Part shown: one piece after another, positions 18,354 through 26,964 of the stretch
Layout: every line of letters begins with the position of its first letter
Numbering within the stretch: position 1 is the stretch's first letter
Source of the DNA: Clostridium chromiireducens
Lineage (GTDB): Bacteria > Bacillota > Clostridia > Clostridiales > Clostridiaceae
Assembly: GCF_002029255.1 (NCBI RefSeq)
Contig: NZ_MZGT01000036.1
Span: forward strand, 1-54,929
Length of the DNA stretch: 54,929 nt
Direction of reading: 5' to 3'
Program-made: the position numbers and the translations under genes
The notes under the pieces: model-generated
Told to the model about the DNA's origin: nothing
The model's database searches: none
The model's input: the letters and a program-made list of their open reading frames with translations, nothing else

Positions 18354-19574
18354 ATGAAAAATAAAAACTTTATTATAATAGTCACTGGTCAGATAATATC
18401 TTTATTTGGAAATGCAATTCAAAGATTTTGCATGTCTTTATATATTTTAAATTTAACAGGAAGCGCGGCAGTTTTTGGAAGTATATTAGCAATATCAACT
18501 ATTCCATATGTATTATTCGCACCTATTGCAGGACTTCTCGCAGATACAGTAAACAGGAAAAGAATAATGATTTATCTAGATTTTGTAAGCAGCATGCTAA
18601 TGGCTATCTATTCAATAATACTAGTAACTGGAAGAGATAACACTATAATAGTGGCTAGTGTTATGTTTATTTTATCAGCTATTTATACTTTATATAGTCC
18701 AGCTGTTACAGCCTCCATTCCACAAATTGTTGAAAGGGAAAAACTTGCTTCTGCTAATGGAATAGTTCAGCAAGTTGGATATATAGTTAACTTAGCGGGA
18801 CCTATAATAGCGGGAATACTATATAGTTTTGTTGGAATGAAAATCGTAGTAGTATTAAATGCAGTTAGCTTTTTAATATGCGCTATTTTAGAGTTATTTT
18901 TAGAGATCCCGGATCTAGAAGTAAAAGAAAAGTTAGACAATTCTCTACTAAAGTCAGTTAAAGAAATGAAAAAAAGCTTTTTATATTTGAAAGAAAAAAA
19001 GAAAATTGTCTTAGGAATTATACTTTCTTACGCACTAAATAATATATTTATAGTACCAATTTTAAGTGTTGTGACGCCTTATTTCATTAATATAAAAATG
19101 AACATGCCTTCAAGTATATATGGTTTTATAGAAGCAATATTTGTTTTAGGTATGATAATAGGAGGATTTTTAGTAACCTTTAAACCTAAATTGTTTAGCA
19201 TGAAAAAAATGCATAAAACTATGTATCCTATGGTAATAGCAATACTTATTATGGGTATAGCTACATATTTAAATATGGAGAATAAATTTATTGCTTTAGG
19301 ACTTTATGCTCTTGGAGGTCTTGGAATAATGTTCTCTTTAGCCTTATCTAATATTATATCTTTAACTTATATTCAAGAAGAGGTAAGAGAAGATATGTTA
19401 GGGAAGGTTAGCGCTTTTTCAACAGCAATTGCTACTATAAGTATAACGCCTGGGCAGTTAATTTATGGGCAACTTATAGATTATAATTTTAGTCTTTTTA
19501 ATATATTGATATTAACTACTATTTTTAGCTTAGGCGTAGTTACCTTTGTAAAATGGAATGTTAGGAGAATTTAA
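18354..19574 (+). CDS. MFS transporter of the siderophore/macrolide exporter type
   Basis: 406 aa with about 12 hydrophobic helices. The N-terminus runs IIIVTGQIISLFGNAIQRFCMSLYILNLTGSAAVFGSI, followed by LFAPIAGLLADTVNRKRIMIYLD, which is the MFS A-loop. This is the pattern of the MFS_3/EntS-like group that includes enterobactin exporters and macrolide efflux proteins. It begins two bases after the iron ABC ATPase stop, so it belongs to the iron operon. A role in siderophore handling (export or recycling) is inferred from that position. No siderophore biosynthesis gene is in the window. A terminator follows at 19610-19645. Confidence 0.82.
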   Translation: MKNKNFIIIVTGQIISLFGNAIQRFCMSLYILNLTGSAAVFGSILAISTIPYVLFAPIAGLLADTVNRKRIMIYLDFVSSMLMAIYSIILVTGRDNTIIVASVMFILSAIYTLYSPAVTASIPQIVEREKLASANGIVQQVGYIVNLAGPIIAGILYSFVGMKIVVVLNAVSFLICAILELFLEIPDLEVKEKLDNSLLKSVKEMKKSFLYLKEKKKIVLGIILSYALNNIFIVPILSVVTPYFINIKMNMPSSIYGFIEAIFVLGMIIGGFLVTFKPKLFSMKKMHKTMYPMVIAILIMGIATYLNMENKFIALGLYALGGLGIMFSLALSNIISLTYIQEEVREDMLGKVSAFSTAIATISITPGQLIYGQLIDYNFSLFNILILTTIFSLGVVTFVKWNVRRI

Positions 19575-19609
19575 AAATAACTAGAGTAATGAACGTAAAT
19601 ATTCAAAAT

Positions 19610-19645
19610 AAAATGGCGGGCAGATTGATTTCTGTTAGCCATTTT
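19610..19645 (+). terminator. terminator of the iron operon
   Basis: AAAATGGC...CAGA pairs with TCTG...GCCATTTT, followed by ATTTATATTT, 36 bases after the MFS stop. Confidence 0.75.
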
Positions 19646-19827
19646 ATTTATATTTAGAATATAACTTGTCTAAAAGGGGAGCATAACTAAATTTATAGAG
19701 ATTTACTTAATAATGATAATCACAAAATTGCCACAATTAAATTGAAACAGATTGGGCTTTATAGTTAAATGTTGGAATTATATAATTAGTATGAAGAAAA
19801 GATTAAGAGGTTTGATGGAGGGATGAG

Positions 19828-20544
19828 ATGAATCATGAAGATCTGAAAATTAAAATATTTGCTGATGGAGCAAATATAAATGAAATGCTAGCAGCTTATA
19901 AAGGGGGAATAGTTAAAGGATTTACAACAAATCCATCACTAATGAAAAAAGCAGGAATTAGTGATTATAAAGAATTTGCAAAGAATGTGCTCAAAGAAAT
20001 TAAAGATTTGCCAGTATCTTTTGAAGTTTTTTCGGATGAATTTGAAAATATGGAAAAAGAAGCTGATATCTTATCTGCACTTGCTGAAAACGTTTATGTA
20101 AAAATACCAATTATGAATACTAAAGGGGAATCATCGATTCCGTTGATTAAAAAGCTATCAGAAAAGGGATATCATCTTAATGTTACCGCAATATTTACTA
20201 TTAATCAGGTTAAGTCGGTAGTGGATGCATTAAATCCTGAAGTCAAGAATATAGTATCAGTATTTGCAGGAAGAATAGCTGATACTGGAACTAATCCAAA
20301 GAAAATAATGATGGTAAGTAGTAAGATATGTAAGACAAATAAAGGTGTAGAGCTGCTATGGGCAAGTTGCAGGGAGTTATATAGCATTGTTGAAGCAGAT
20401 GAATGTGGCTGTGAAATAATTACAGTAACTAATGATGTTTTAAAGAAACTTTTTAATATGGGAAAAGATTTAAATGAATACTCATTGGAAACAGTAAGAG
20501 ATTTTTATAAAGATGCATCAAGTTTAGGTTTTTCTATTTTGTAA
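19828..20544 (+). CDS. transaldolase (small, fructose-6-phosphate aldolase-like group)
   Basis: 238 aa, close to the short transaldolase/FSA class. IFADGANINEML opens the barrel, GFTTNPSLMKKAGI supplies the conserved TTNPS motif, and VYVKIPIMN places the Schiff-base lysine at Lys92. NVTAIFTINQV and SVFAGRIADTG are the usual later strands. Such enzymes move or cleave three-carbon dihydroxyacetone units on sugar phosphates. GGAGGGATGAG precedes ATG 19828. The gene heads a unit with an ascorbate-type PTS, suggesting that the imported sugar phosphate enters the pentose phosphate pathway. Whether it acts as transaldolase or aldolase cannot be told by eye. Confidence 0.85.
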   Translation: MNHEDLKIKIFADGANINEMLAAYKGGIVKGFTTNPSLMKKAGISDYKEFAKNVLKEIKDLPVSFEVFSDEFENMEKEADILSALAENVYVKIPIMNTKGESSIPLIKKLSEKGYHLNVTAIFTINQVKSVVDALNPEVKNIVSVFAGRIADTGTNPKKIMMVSSKICKTNKGVELLWASCRELYSIVEADECGCEIITVTNDVLKKLFNMGKDLNEYSLETVRDFYKDASSLGFSIL

Positions 20545-20566
20545 CATTAAGGAAGGTGGCAAGGCT

Positions 20567-21019
20567 ATGATTGAAGAGTTGTTTAATGAAGAAACAGTTG
20601 AGGTAAATGTTGAAGTAAGGGATTGGGAAGAAGCAATAAGATTTTGTGGAAGTTTATTTGTTAAAAATGGAAATACAGATGCAAGATATACAGATGCAAT
20701 GATTAATACAGTAAAAAATATGGGACAGTACATTGTTATTGAAAAGGGAATAGCTATGCCACATGCTAGGCCTGAAGATGGTGTTAAGAAAATAGGTATG
20801 GGACTTGTAAAACTTAATAAGCCTATAAAATTCGGAAATGATGAGTATGATCCTGTAGATATATTAATTTTTATATGTGCAGTTGATAAAACTTCACATT
20901 TAAAAGCATTGGCTGAATTAATGACACTTATTGAGGATGATGAATTTTTAAGTGTTGTTAGGGAATTGTCTGTTAAGGTAAAAGACATTCTTAACTATAT
21001 TAAATCAAAGGAATTTTGA
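20567..21019 (+). CDS. PTS IIA component, ascorbate/fructose-mannitol type
   Basis: 150 aa PTS_EIIA_2 domain. The phosphorylated histidine is His66 in GIAMPHARPEDGVKKIG, the canonical MPH motif. The rest of the fold is recognisable in DWEEAIRFCGSLFVKNG, DAMINTVKNMGQYIVI and DKTSHLKALAELMTLI. It accepts phosphate from HPr and passes it to the IIB gene product downstream. AAGGAAGGTGG precedes ATG 20567, 22 bases after the transaldolase stop. The sequence is strikingly like the C-terminal domain of the regulator at 22902-25028. Confidence 0.9.
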   Translation: MIEELFNEETVEVNVEVRDWEEAIRFCGSLFVKNGNTDARYTDAMINTVKNMGQYIVIEKGIAMPHARPEDGVKKIGMGLVKLNKPIKFGNDEYDPVDILIFICAVDKTSHLKALAELMTLIEDDEFLSVVRELSVKVKDILNYIKSKEF

Positions 21020-21065
21020 TTTAATGTGAAAAAATTATAAATTACTTTAAAAGGAGGGCGTGTTT

Positions 21066-21350
21066 ATGGAGATAATAACAGTTTGTGGTAACGGAATTGG
21101 AAGCAGCTTAATGCTAGCAATGAAGATTGAAGAAATATGTAGAGAAAATAATATCAAAGCTAATGTTGAATCAACTGATTTTAATTCAGCACAAGGGAAA
21201 AAGGCAGATCTCATAATTACTGTTAAGGAACTTGCTCAGCAGTTTGAAAATAGAGAAGTTGCTGTAGTAAGAAGTTATATAAATAAAAAGAAAATAACAG
21301 AAGATGTTTTAGAAATTATTAAGAAGAAGTATATGGAATTAAATAAATAA
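21066..21350 (+). CDS. PTS IIB component, ascorbate type (SgaB/UlaB-like)
   Basis: 94 aa from ATG 21066; AAGGAGG ends 9 bases upstream, whereas an in-frame GTG at 21060 would be too close. The P-loop VCGNGIGSSLML gives the phosphorylated Cys7 immediately after the first strand, as in lactose/ascorbate-type IIB proteins. The IIB protein transfers phosphate from IIA to the incoming sugar. It is followed after 12 bases by the IIC gene. Confidence 0.9.
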   Translation: MEIITVCGNGIGSSLMLAMKIEEICRENNIKANVESTDFNSAQGKKADLIITVKELAQQFENREVAVVRSYINKKKITEDVLEIIKKKYMELNK

Positions 21351-21362
21351 GGAGGTAAATTT

Positions 21363-22721
21363 ATGTCAATTCTTGAGTTCTTTAGAGATGTATTAAAACA
21401 ACCGGCTTTACTAATGGGGATTATGTCTTTTGTTGGCCTTATTGCACTAAAGAAGCCTGGTCATAAAATAATGACAGGAACCCTTAAACCTATACTTGGA
21501 TATTTAATGCTAGGAGCTGGAGCGGATTTTATCGTATCCAATTTAGATCCACTTGGCAAAATGATACAAGAAGGTTTTCATATAACTGGTGTTGTTCCAA
21601 ATAATGAAGCAATTGTTTCAGTAGCTCAAAAGGTACTTGGTGTTGAAACCATGTCAATATTAGTAGCAGGACTTATAATTAATTTAATAATAGCAAGATT
21701 TACTAAATACAAATATGTATTTTTAACTGGGCATCATAGTTTCTTTATGGCATGTCTTTTATCAGCAGTTCTCGGTACTACTGGAATGAAAGGAACAGAG
21801 TTAATATTATTCGGTGGATTCTTACTTGGAGCATGGAGTGCAATATCTCCAGCTATTGGACAAAGATTTACTAGAAAAGTAACTGATGGTGATGATATTG
21901 CTATGGGGCACTTTGGCAGCTTAGCATACTATATTTCAGCATGGGTTGGATCTAAAGTAGGAAAGCCAGAGGAGAGCACAGAAAAGATTCAGGTAACAGA
22001 ACAATGGGGATTTTTAAGAGATACAACTATTTCTACAGCATTAACAATGATGTTATTTTATCTTATTGCAGCAATAGCTGCAGGTCCAACTTTTGTGGCA
22101 ACATTGTCAGATGGCACTTCACCTATACTATTTGCACTAATGGCTGGACTTAAATTCGCAGTTGGAGTAACAATTGTTTATAGCGGTGTTAGAATGATCC
22201 TTGGAGATCTTATTCCAGCATTCCAAGGTATTGCAACAAAAATTATACCAGACGCGGTACCAGCAGTTGACTGTGCAGTATTTTTCACATATGCACCTAC
22301 AGCTGTAGTTATAGGTTTTGTTGCATCATTTGTTGGTGGTGTTATAGGAATGATTCTTTTAGGATTAGCCGGTGGAGTATTAATTATTCCAGGTCTTGTA
22401 CCTCACTTTTTCTGTGGAGCAACAGCAGGAATATTTGGTAATGCAACTGGTGGTCGTAAAGGTGCAGTAATAGGATCCTTTGTAAACGGACTCTTAATAA
22501 CTTTTGCACCAGCATTACTCTTACCAGTGCTTGGTTCTTTAGGATTCCAAAATACAACCTTTGGTGATTTTGATTTTGGAGTTTTAGGTATAGTAATAGG
22601 TAAAGCGTCAGAACTAATTGGCAAATTTGGTATAATCGGAATTGTTATTGTATTGTTAATCGTACTTATAGTACCTAACTTTATGAAAACTAAATCAAAA
22701 GCTATTAATAATTTAGATTAA
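21363..22721 (+). CDS. PTS IIC component, ascorbate family (UlaA/SgaT-like)
   Basis: 452 aa membrane permease with about ten or more helices. Conserved features of the SgaT/UlaA family include KPGHKIMTGTLKPILGYLMLGAGAD near the N-terminus, FLTGHHSFFMACLLSAVLG, and VPHFFCGATAGIFGNATGGRKGAVIGSF. AAGGAGG lies 8 bases before ATG 21363. With IIA, IIB and the transaldolase it makes a complete import and catabolic unit. L-ascorbate is the best-known substrate of this family, but there are no UlaD/E/F-type ascorbate catabolic genes here. A pentose, pentitol or another sugar is equally possible. Confidence 0.88.
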   Translation: MSILEFFRDVLKQPALLMGIMSFVGLIALKKPGHKIMTGTLKPILGYLMLGAGADFIVSNLDPLGKMIQEGFHITGVVPNNEAIVSVAQKVLGVETMSILVAGLIINLIIARFTKYKYVFLTGHHSFFMACLLSAVLGTTGMKGTELILFGGFLLGAWSAISPAIGQRFTRKVTDGDDIAMGHFGSLAYYISAWVGSKVGKPEESTEKIQVTEQWGFLRDTTISTALTMMLFYLIAAIAAGPTFVATLSDGTSPILFALMAGLKFAVGVTIVYSGVRMILGDLIPAFQGIATKIIPDAVPAVDCAVFFTYAPTAVVIGFVASFVGGVIGMILLGLAGGVLIIPGLVPHFFCGATAGIFGNATGGRKGAVIGSFVNGLLITFAPALLLPVLGSLGFQNTTFGDFDFGVLGIVIGKASELIGKFGIIGIVIVLLIVLIVPNFMKTKSKAINNLD

Positions 22722-22793
22722 AAGTTTTAAGCTTTTATGGGAATATATTATTGATAACATAATATTTTTTAACACTAATATAATAGTAAAATA

Positions 22794-22834
22794 GTAAATG
22801 AGGTGAAAGCAAATTAAACTTTCAACTCATTTAC
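22794..22834 (+). repeat. stem-loop between the PTS operon and its regulator gene
   Basis: TAAATGAG-TGAAAG pairs with CTTTCA-CTCATTTA around a short A/T loop. No T-run follows (TACTGGTTAAGG instead), so it is not a standard terminator. It could be a regulatory structure or operator acting on the regulator gene 70 bases downstream. Confidence 0.4.
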
Positions 22835-22901
22835 TGGTTAAGGAATATCAAAGTTGGCCTGAAAAATATTTGGTTGATCTTATTTGAAGCAGGTGTATTA
22901 T

Positions 22902-25028
22902 ATGCTAAATAGTAGATGTTCAGATATACTAAAACTCATAGTAAATAGTAGTGCTCCCATAACTATAAAAGATATTGCAATAAAATATAATATAAGTTCT
23001 AGAACTATAAGATACGATTTGGATAGAATAGATGAATATTTAAAGGAAATTAATTTAAAACAGTTAAATAGGAAACCCAATGAGGGTATATCAGTAGAAC
23101 TTGAGGAAGAAGAGATTAATAAGTTATTAAGTTTAATGGGAGAAATGAATAGCTATGATTATATCATGTCCCAAAATGAAAGGATAATTTATATAATCTA
23201 TAAACTGCTTGAGAAAAATAGTTATGTAACAGCTAACAGTCTTGCAGAAGATATGTTTGTTAGCAGAGGAACTATTAATAGTGATCTTAAAGAAGTAAAA
23301 AAAATATTAAAAAATAATGAAATAGAACTTGAAAGCGCAAAGAGCAAAGGTATAAAAGCCATCGGAGAGGAAAGAAGAATTAGAAAAGTAGCTTCAAGTC
23401 TTATGTTTGATAATACAGATGTAGCAGAACTAATAGGTATCAACTTCAAAAAGCTGTTTAGTGATATGGATTTAGAGTATATAAGTAATGTAATAAAAAT
23501 TGCTGAGGAGCAATTGGAAAATAGACTATCTGATTATTCTTTTAATAACTTATTAATTCATATTGCAATTGCTATAAAAAGAATTGAGCTTGATAAAGAT
23601 ATTGTGATGGACGAGTGTGAACTTGATAGTTTGGTTAAAATGCCGGAGTTTGCTATAGCATCCGCAATGGCAAAAATGTTGGAGGATAGATATTATATTA
23701 AGATCCCTAAGAGTGAAATAGGTTATATAACGATACATCTTCTTGGAAGTAACGTAATGTTAAAAGAAGAAAAAAATGATGATTTAATATATATACAATT
23801 AATTGCAGCGACATTATTAAGTGAAGTTGAGAAAAGGACAAAATGTGATTTTAATTTAGACAAACAACTTGTAGATGGATTGGTTCAACATATAAGACCA
23901 ATGATTTATAGGTTAAAACATGGAATAAGCATAAATAACCCGTTGCTCGATGAGATTATAAGTAAATATAATGAGATCTTTACTTATGTAGAAGAAAGTT
24001 TTATATTTTTGAAAAAGGACTTGAATGTAGAAATAAGTAGAGAAGAAATTGGATATATAACATTGCACTTTATGGCATCATTAGAAAGAATAAAAAATTA
24101 TAATAAAGCAAAACCAAGAGTGCTAGTAGTTTGTGCTACAGGAGTTGGGACATCAAAGTTTGTATCTATGAAGCTTAAATCAATATTCGACATAAATATA
24201 ATAGATACAATCTCAAGTCATGAAGTTGCAAGGATAATTGAAAGGCAGGATATAGATTTAATAATAACGACAATTCCAATAAAAGTAAAAGGAATAAAGT
24301 GTATTTTAGTAAGTCCGTTTTTAACAGAAAAAAACATAAGTGAATTAAGTCTGTTTTTTTCAAGGTATTCAAAGCTAACAAGTGATTATAATGATAAAAA
24401 AGAATGTGCTTTAAGTTTTGGGGAAACTGATGAACTTTATAATATAAACCTTGAAGCAAAAAGAAATGTAATTGAAAGTATATTAAAAATAGTTGATAAA
24501 AATTGTACTATAAATGATTATTATAAGCTAGAGAAGGAAATAGCTTCATATTTAACTACATGTAATAAAAATGTCAGGTCGACATTAAGTGATATATTAA
24601 ATCACAACTTTATCAGATTGGATGAAGAAGTAAAGGACTGGAAAGAAGCAATAAGAAAAGGTGGGCAAATTCTTAAGAATAATGGATGTATAAATGATGA
24701 ATATATTAATGCCATGATAAATAATGTTGAAAAATTAGGGTCATATATAGTTATTTTACCAGGTATAGCAATGCCTCATGCCATGCCGGAGGATGGATCA
24801 TATAAAATTGGTTTCAGCATTATGACCTTAAAGAATCCAATTAACTTTGGAAATATTGAAAATGACCCAGTCAAGTTAATAATAACTATGTCTGTAACAG
24901 ATAAGAAAAGCCATATGAATATATTAAAGGAACTGATGAAAATAATAGAACAAGATGATTTCGTGGACAAGGTAGATGCGGCAAAAAGTTCAGAAGAAAT
25001 TTTAAAAATATTTGATTGTCATTTATGA
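22902..25028 (+). CDS. PRD-containing PTS-responsive transcriptional activator (MtlR/BglG type)
   Basis: 708 aa from ATG 22902, with AGGTG 6 bases before it; a TTG at 22884 is a weaker alternative. The N-terminus is an HTH_11/Mga-type DNA-binding region (ITIKDIAIKYNISSRTIRYDLDRIDEYL), followed by a second HTH (NSLAEDMFVSRGTINSDLKEV). Two PRD domains follow, with conserved His in LLIHIAIAIKR, YITIHLLGS, GLVQHIRPM and YITLHFMAS. Next comes a GatB-like IIB domain with P-loop VVCATGVGTS, then a IIA domain with His in IAMPHAMPED. Phosphorylation on these histidines by the PTS reports sugar availability. It lies directly after the ascorbate-type PTS genes and is their probable activator. Confidence 0.9.
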   Translation: MLNSRCSDILKLIVNSSAPITIKDIAIKYNISSRTIRYDLDRIDEYLKEINLKQLNRKPNEGISVELEEEEINKLLSLMGEMNSYDYIMSQNERIIYIIYKLLEKNSYVTANSLAEDMFVSRGTINSDLKEVKKILKNNEIELESAKSKGIKAIGEERRIRKVASSLMFDNTDVAELIGINFKKLFSDMDLEYISNVIKIAEEQLENRLSDYSFNNLLIHIAIAIKRIELDKDIVMDECELDSLVKMPEFAIASAMAKMLEDRYYIKIPKSEIGYITIHLLGSNVMLKEEKNDDLIYIQLIAATLLSEVEKRTKCDFNLDKQLVDGLVQHIRPMIYRLKHGISINNPLLDEIISKYNEIFTYVEESFIFLKKDLNVEISREEIGYITLHFMASLERIKNYNKAKPRVLVVCATGVGTSKFVSMKLKSIFDINIIDTISSHEVARIIERQDIDLIITTIPIKVKGIKCILVSPFLTEKNISELSLFFSRYSKLTSDYNDKKECALSFGETDELYNINLEAKRNVIESILKIVDKNCTINDYYKLEKEIASYLTTCNKNVRSTLSDILNHNFIRLDEEVKDWKEAIRKGGQILKNNGCINDEYINAMINNVEKLGSYIVILPGIAMPHAMPEDGSYKIGFSIMTLKNPINFGNIENDPVKLIITMSVTDKKSHMNILKELMKIIEQDDFVDKVDAAKSSEEILKIFDCHL

Positions 25029-25039
25029 TAATTATTTTT

Positions 25040-25084
25040 CATAAAACCTCATTTTTATTTATGAAATAAGAATGAGGTTTTATG
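25040..25084 (+). terminator. terminator of the PRD regulator gene
   Basis: CATAAAACCTCATT (25040-25053) pairs perfectly with AATGAGGTTTTATG (25071-25084); the stem continues inward through TTTATT/AATAAG. Confidence 0.8.
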
Positions 25085-25146
25085 TAATATGCAATGTTGA
25101 TAAAATAAAAATAGATAAACAGCTTTTTATCTATTTCTAAGATTGG

Positions 25147-25261
25147 AGGTAATATTTATGACAAGAGATTTTTTAAATGCATAGCAGAGGCTATTGCATT
25201 ATTATAAAATATAATGAAATAGCCTTTGCAAATCCTAAAAATAAGACTTGGGAGGAGCAAA
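25147..25261 (+). promoter_or_regulatory. uORF-coupled RNA switch, copy 1
   Basis: Leader of the zinc-ribbon/S4-like gene. Hairpin H1 pairs ATGCATAGC (25177-25185) with GCTATTGCAT (25190-25199), with one bulged base and the loop AGAG. Hairpin H2 pairs GCAGAGGCTATT (25184-25195) with AATAGCCTTTGC (25218-25229), 12 bp with G-U pairs. H1 and H2 share bases, so they exclude each other. The TTTGC of the H2 3' arm can alternatively pair with GCAAA beside the ribosome site of the main gene. The upstream ORF stop codon lies in H1. A near-identical copy precedes the gene at 27095. The layout resembles translation attenuation; the trigger is unknown. Confidence 0.6.
25158..25184 (+). CDS. 8-residue leader peptide MTRDFLNA
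   Basis: ATG 25158 has TTGGAGGT 8 bases upstream. The peptide MTRDFLNA ends at a TAG embedded in the conserved hairpin H1. The partner leader 1.8 kb downstream also encodes exactly eight residues, with Arg at position 3 and Ala before a TAG stop. A regulatory role by ribosome occupancy is inferred. Confidence 0.5.
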   Translation: MTRDFLNA

Positions 25262-25888
25262 ATGAGCTATTTAAAAAAATACCAATGGGAAATAATGCCT
25301 GAAAACTTACCTATAGTTAGAAGGAATTGTCCCAAATGTAATCAAAAAACAAACTATATAAACACTGAGAAGTTTAGAGTAAATGCAAATAAAAGTTGCA
25401 TCGATATTTGGCTTATTCATCAGTGTGGAAAATGCAAATCAACTTGGAATATGACAATATATGAAAGAATAAGACCTTGTGATATTGATAAAGATGAATA
25501 TGAAAAATTTCTTTGTAATGATAAGGAATTAGCAAGGCAATATGCTTTTGATTCAAATATGTATAATAAAAATAAAGCAGAGGTTATTTTTGAAGGTGTT
25601 GATTATACGATAATTCAAAAGGAATTAGAAGCTTATTATATTAATAAAAATGAAATTGTTATTGAAATTATTTGTAATTATCAATTGGAATTGAGAGTAG
25701 ATACACTATTAAGTAATAAACTCGGAATTTCACGAAATAAAATAAAAAAATTATATGAACAAGGAATTATTTTTATTAAGGATGATAAAAATTCATTAAA
25801 CAAAAAAGTAAAAGCTGGAATGGAAATACATGTATTAAGTATCTTGGAGAATATAGATGTTATAGAATCTATTGTACAAGTTATTTAA
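25262..25888 (+). CDS. DUF1062-like protein with zinc ribbon and S4-like region
   Basis: 208 aa from ATG 25262, directly after GGGAGGAGC. The N-terminal third holds two Cys pairs, NCPKCNQK and QCGKCKSTW, as expected for a zinc ribbon. The C-terminal 65 residues (LRVDTLLSNKLGISRNKIKKLYEQGIIFI... KKVKAGMEIHVL) read like an S4-type RNA-binding fold, although weakly. The overall arrangement resembles the uncharacterised DUF1062 family. No enzyme motif is present. The gene is controlled by the unusual upstream leader shared with the gene at 27095. A role in RNA or ribosome binding is a hypothesis from the S4-like segment. A terminator follows at 25898-25921. Confidence 0.65.
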   Translation: MSYLKKYQWEIMPENLPIVRRNCPKCNQKTNYINTEKFRVNANKSCIDIWLIHQCGKCKSTWNMTIYERIRPCDIDKDEYEKFLCNDKELARQYAFDSNMYNKNKAEVIFEGVDYTIIQKELEAYYINKNEIVIEIICNYQLELRVDTLLSNKLGISRNKIKKLYEQGIIFIKDDKNSLNKKVKAGMEIHVLSILENIDVIESIVQVI

Positions 25889-25897
25889 TTAATATTG

Positions 25898-25931
25898 CAG
25901 GTATAGTATTTTCTATGCCTGTTTTCTTTTT
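25898..25931 (+). terminator. terminator after the DUF1062-like gene
   Basis: CAGGTATAG pairs with CTATGCCTG around TATTTT, followed by TTTTCTTTT. Confidence 0.8.
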
Positions 25932-26006
25932 ATAAGACACATATTATTGATAGTTGTTTACTATATAAATCACACAGCTTAATAACATTAAGGGGAGAAT
26001 TTGAAT

Positions 26007-26768
26007 ATGGTTGTATTTGAAAGATATAAATTTGATGAAATAAAAGAACGTATATGTAGATATTATCATGATAACGATATTTTAATAGATTCGTTTTTTG
26101 AAGATCATGTTATTGAATCTAATTTTTATAAAATAATATGCAGAAAAGAAATAATCGGATATTGTGCTATCTACAACAAAAGTTTGATAACTTTATTTAA
26201 TATAGAAAGAAAGTACAGTTATCTAGCACAAGAAATATTTATGAAAGTAAAACAACTTGAAGAGGTATCAGAGGCTTTTGTCCCTACTGGGGATGAGTTT
26301 ATGCTAAGTCTTTGTTTAGATAATTTTAGCAGAGTAGAAAAGCAAGCATACTTTACTAGAGATTTAGATATGAACGAAGATAATCAGACTAATATAAACT
26401 TAAGAATGGCAGTACATTCTGATAAAGAAATTATAGAAAAATATAGTGAGAACTTTTTTGAGAATATAGATAAATCTATTAGCAAAGAGTGTATTTATAT
26501 AGCAGAAAAAGATAATGAATTAGTAGGTTTTGGAGTTATTGAAAAAGGCATAATAAGAGAAGATTTGCAGAGCATTGGTATGTTTGTCAGGGAAGAATTT
26601 AGAAGAATTGGAATTGGAACTAATATACTGAGAGAACTAAAAATAATTGTTAAATCTAAAAGGAAAAAAGCTATATCTGGATGTTGGTATTATAATCATA
26701 ATTCCTTAAAGACACAATTTAAATCGGGAAATTATTGTGAGACCAGATTACTGCGAGTAAAATTTTAG
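26007..26768 (+). CDS. GNAT-family N-acetyltransferase
   Basis: 253 aa from ATG 26007 (AGGGGAG 9 bases upstream; a TTG at 26001 is too close). The C-terminal half is a GNAT domain: YIAEKDNELVGFGVIEKG forms the central strands and SIGMFVREEFRRIGIGTNILRELKIIV carries the acetyl-CoA pyrophosphate loop (R-R-I-G-I-G). The N-terminal half (1-130) looks like a degenerate or substrate-binding GNAT half seen in two-domain members. The substrate is unknown. It sits between the two genes with the twin RNA leaders but lacks that leader itself. Confidence 0.8.
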   Translation: MVVFERYKFDEIKERICRYYHDNDILIDSFFEDHVIESNFYKIICRKEIIGYCAIYNKSLITLFNIERKYSYLAQEIFMKVKQLEEVSEAFVPTGDEFMLSLCLDNFSRVEKQAYFTRDLDMNEDNQTNINLRMAVHSDKEIIEKYSENFFENIDKSISKECIYIAEKDNELVGFGVIEKGIIREDLQSIGMFVREEFRRIGIGTNILRELKIIVKSKRKKAISGCWYYNHNSLKTQFKSGNYCETRLLRVKF

Positions 26769-26964
26769 TTGTAAATGAATAATTAAGCTTTTGCTTAGCA
26801 ATAAAAGTTGAAGTTTATTAAAAATAAATGTAAGTTTAATTGAATAAGATTAATAATCATCGAAGAAAATTTATTACATTAAAGGAAAATATGGTAAGTT
26901 TTAATAGTATAATATATAATATAGATATATAAAATAATGATTATAAAAATAGAATATAGAATTA

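Noticed and set aside
20085..20098. cre-like site TGAAAACGTTTATG
   Set aside because: It lies inside the transaldolase coding region and fits the consensus only partly; catabolite control here is possible but not supported.
22794..22834. Terminator for the PTS operon
   Set aside because: There is no T-run after the stem, so I list it as a stem-loop with unknown role.
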